Assembly: GCA_000697335.1 (NCBI GenBank)
Contig: JNEM01013085.1
Location: 1 to 11,728 of the forward strand
DNA length: 11,728 bases
From: Conidiobolus incongruus B7586
Taxonomy: Eukaryota > Entomophthoromycota > Entomophthoromycetes > Entomophthorales > Conidiobolaceae
Direction: 5' to 3'
Below the pieces are notes generated by a model that had not been told where the DNA came from, did not search any database, and saw only the letters and a program-made list of their open reading frames with translations. Below, in pieces: positions 9,469 to 11,728 of this stretch (its first letter is position 1; each line of letters opens with the position of its first letter). Both the position numbers and the translations under genes were made by a program.

Positions 9469-9479
9469 ATCATCATTTA

Positions 9480-11728
9480 TGTGACAATGGAATTTACAAA
9501 TTTATAAATGCACATAAATTTAAATTATTCGATTAAAATAAATTTTTCAATTCTTAATTTATTAATAAAATTTAATTATAAAAGGTAGAAAAAATTAATA
9601 AAATTAAAAATTATTTTATTAATATTTAAATTAATAATTATAAATGTTTTATACAATATAGTACAATTCATTTGCTCTATTAGTCAAAAACTTGTATTAT
9701 TTGTGTTTGGATTATGCATTTATGATGATTCAATGAAAGTGTTTTTGATATGAATTACTTGGTTAAGATTTACGAACCAACTATCCAACACATACCCTAT
9801 CAATGCATTAATAATTTGTTTATTTAGGATATTAAATACCAATTCTATTTAAAATTATTTCTCATAAAAATAAAATATATTTTAACCAAATATTATTCAC
9901 ACTTGTGTATTTTCCAAAGTTGAGTTATAAAGCTCTTCACCAAATATTATAGTTTTAATCAATATATATTTTATTAGCATATTTATATTTTTATTAAATT
10001 AATTAATAATTGAATTGACTATCATAATAATAACTTATTTAGCTTTTATTATTGATATTTAATGTTATCAATAACTTGAAATTATTATTAAACTAAATTG
10101 ATGAGAAATTCAAATTTGACATTAATTTAAAACTGGTTTGATCCAACACATTCAGTCAGTGCTCAGTTCAAATTTTCAAAAATTAACAATATATCTTATA
10201 TAATATTAGTGACAGAAATTTAATAAACATGTTCTCTTCATTTTAACCTTGAAACTATCTTTTTTAAGCCTTTTCATAAGGCTCAAGAAATATATTGAAT
10301 TGTGACAGACATGGGATATTCATTTACAAAAGAAAAGCATTATTTAAATCATTAGTTCATTAGTGTTAAATATATCCAAAAAACTAAAGCTGAGTTTTTG
10401 GTAGATTTATATTTGCCACCCCCAAATTTTAATTTGATTAAGAAAATACACGTCCCTCAAAAGTATGTAAGCATATTGTAAAAAAATGTCACTATACTAA
10501 TGGTAAACTTGTCAAAATTGAATTCCTTATTTGGATAATCCAAGATAAAAGTATAAAATTATTCATTTTGAATTCCACTCGAAATAATGTTATTTAATTA
10601 TATAAAATGATATAAATTTATAATATATAAAATTCATAACTTGAATTACTCTAAAATAGAATAATTAGGTGAAAATTTTGCCAAATGGTATCAAATTAAT
10701 ATTTTATTCATCTTGGATCATTTTGAAAATCCATTTATTCAAAGTAGGTATAAAGTACTTAATGATAATCTATAATTCAAATTTAATAATATTTAAATCA
10801 ATTCATATAAAGCCTCTTTATATATATATATTCATATTAATATAAATTAAAATTAATATTTTTAATTATACATAATAAATTTATAATCAGACTTACTAAA
10901 TGCTAGCTTAATATAAATTACTATGTCATGTTTTGAAAAGATTGAATAACTTTATTTTAATAAACTGATTATTTAATTTTTTAAAAATTAAGTAATATAT
11001 TGATTTAATTATATTTTTCTGAATTTAATCAACTTAAACAGGTTAAAATCATTATCAAGTTTAATATTACTATAAATCATTTGTTTAGTAAGCAATCCTT
11101 TTTTTTCATTATATTGATTGATAAAAAAAGAATATTAGCCTTATATATCTTGTATCTAAAAATATATATCAAATTTAATTATTGATATTCACTAATTTAA
11201 ATAATATTAAATTTTTTGAAAAGAATTATATAATATAATAAATTGCTGGAAATAGTATAAATATAAAAAATCCTAAATAAATACTTGAATAGTATTTTAA
11301 ATATTTAAACTATTAAAATAATAACATTGATAAAAAATAAAATTTATATCTTAAACTATATATATAATATAATTTATTATATTGGTCGTATATATAATTA
11401 AAATATATTTCGAAATTTAATACTATAGTTTGATTTCTAATATAATAGTATCACCCCAAAATTGATTTATTATCAAGTTTTTAAGAAATTATTAGACTAG
11501 AAAAAAAATATTATAAACTTATTTAGTTTCATTCTCAGTGATATATATATATTTTTATTTGTAATATATTTTCCCTATTAAAGAAATAAGATGAATTATA
11601 TAAACTTGATTTAAGCTTTATTAGATTTTATTATAATAATATTTATATATTTTTAAAAATATATAATATGATTTTTGATATTATATTTTAAAAATTTTTT
11701 AATATATATTATTCTGATTATATAAAAT
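9480..11728. other. AT-rich DNA upstream of the PMT1-like gene
   Basis: The part next to the gene should hold its promoter; no single clear TATA box stands out. A moderately less AT-rich patch at about 10140-10580 has one coding-like frame (10356-10481, 41 codons) and a small stem-loop (AGCCTT 10267-10272, AAGGCT 10278-10283, 5-nt loop). Beyond 10600 only A/T runs remain. Confidence 0.55.
11645..11664. repeat. 20-bp A/T palindrome
   Basis: ATATATTTTT is followed directly by its exact complement AAAAATATAT with no spacer. Being pure A/T in a very AT-rich flank, it may be fortuitous. Confidence 0.6.

Noticed and set aside
9589-9852. Two adjacent same-frame plus-strand open runs (54 and 32 codons) separated by one TGA
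   Set aside because: No domain is recognised, the stretch is AT-rich, and runs of this size are expected by chance; a single broken gene is not supported.

Overview
The window is a very AT-rich (roughly 80% A+T or more outside genes) nuclear fragment, almost certainly from a fungus. Two spliced protein-coding genes can be reconstructed, both on the minus strand. The introns are short (43-69 nt) and AT-rich, with GT-AG ends and mostly GTAA/GTGA/GTAT donors. The standard genetic code fits both genes (one ends in TAG, the other in TGA). The better-supported gene encodes a PMT1-type protein O-mannosyltransferase, and the PMT1 subfamily is typical of fungi. The many short introns and very AT-rich intergenic DNA suggest an early-diverging lineage (zygomycete- or chytrid-grade, such as Entomophthorales, Harpellales, Glomeromycotina or Neocallimastigomycota) more than a budding yeast. 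The lineage is inferred; no ribosomal or organellar marker is present.

Layout from left to right. 1-390 is AT-rich DNA with nothing recognisable. 391-1244 is less AT-rich, has a good TATA box on the plus strand and several short exon-like stretches, but no gene could be closed in it. 1300-2490 (minus) is a five-exon gene for a protein of about 325 residues, with an N-terminal SAM domain followed by a long Ser/Asn/Thr-rich tail. 2500-4080 is AT-rich and holds two long perfect inverted repeats. 4093-4402 is a sharply bounded GC-richer island that, read on the minus strand, has the layout of a solo LTR (TG...CA ends, CCAAT, TATA, AATAAA); no partner LTR or internal region is visible. 4403-6830 is AT-rich with simple repeats. 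6893-9356 (minus) is the six-exon PMT1-like gene of 728 residues, whose promoter side carries a perfect 13-bp inverted repeat (9437-9468). 9480-11728 is AT-rich with a slightly less AT-rich patch near 10140-10580.

The two genes have no evident shared pathway. The transferase acts in the ER membrane on secretory proteins. The SAM protein is probably a cytosolic or nuclear interaction or signalling protein of unknown role. I see no CRISPR array, operon, defence cassette, tRNA or rRNA, and nothing that clearly amounts to a new biological system. The items most worth a second look are the solo-LTR-like island, the palindromes, and the unresolved 391-1244 stretch.
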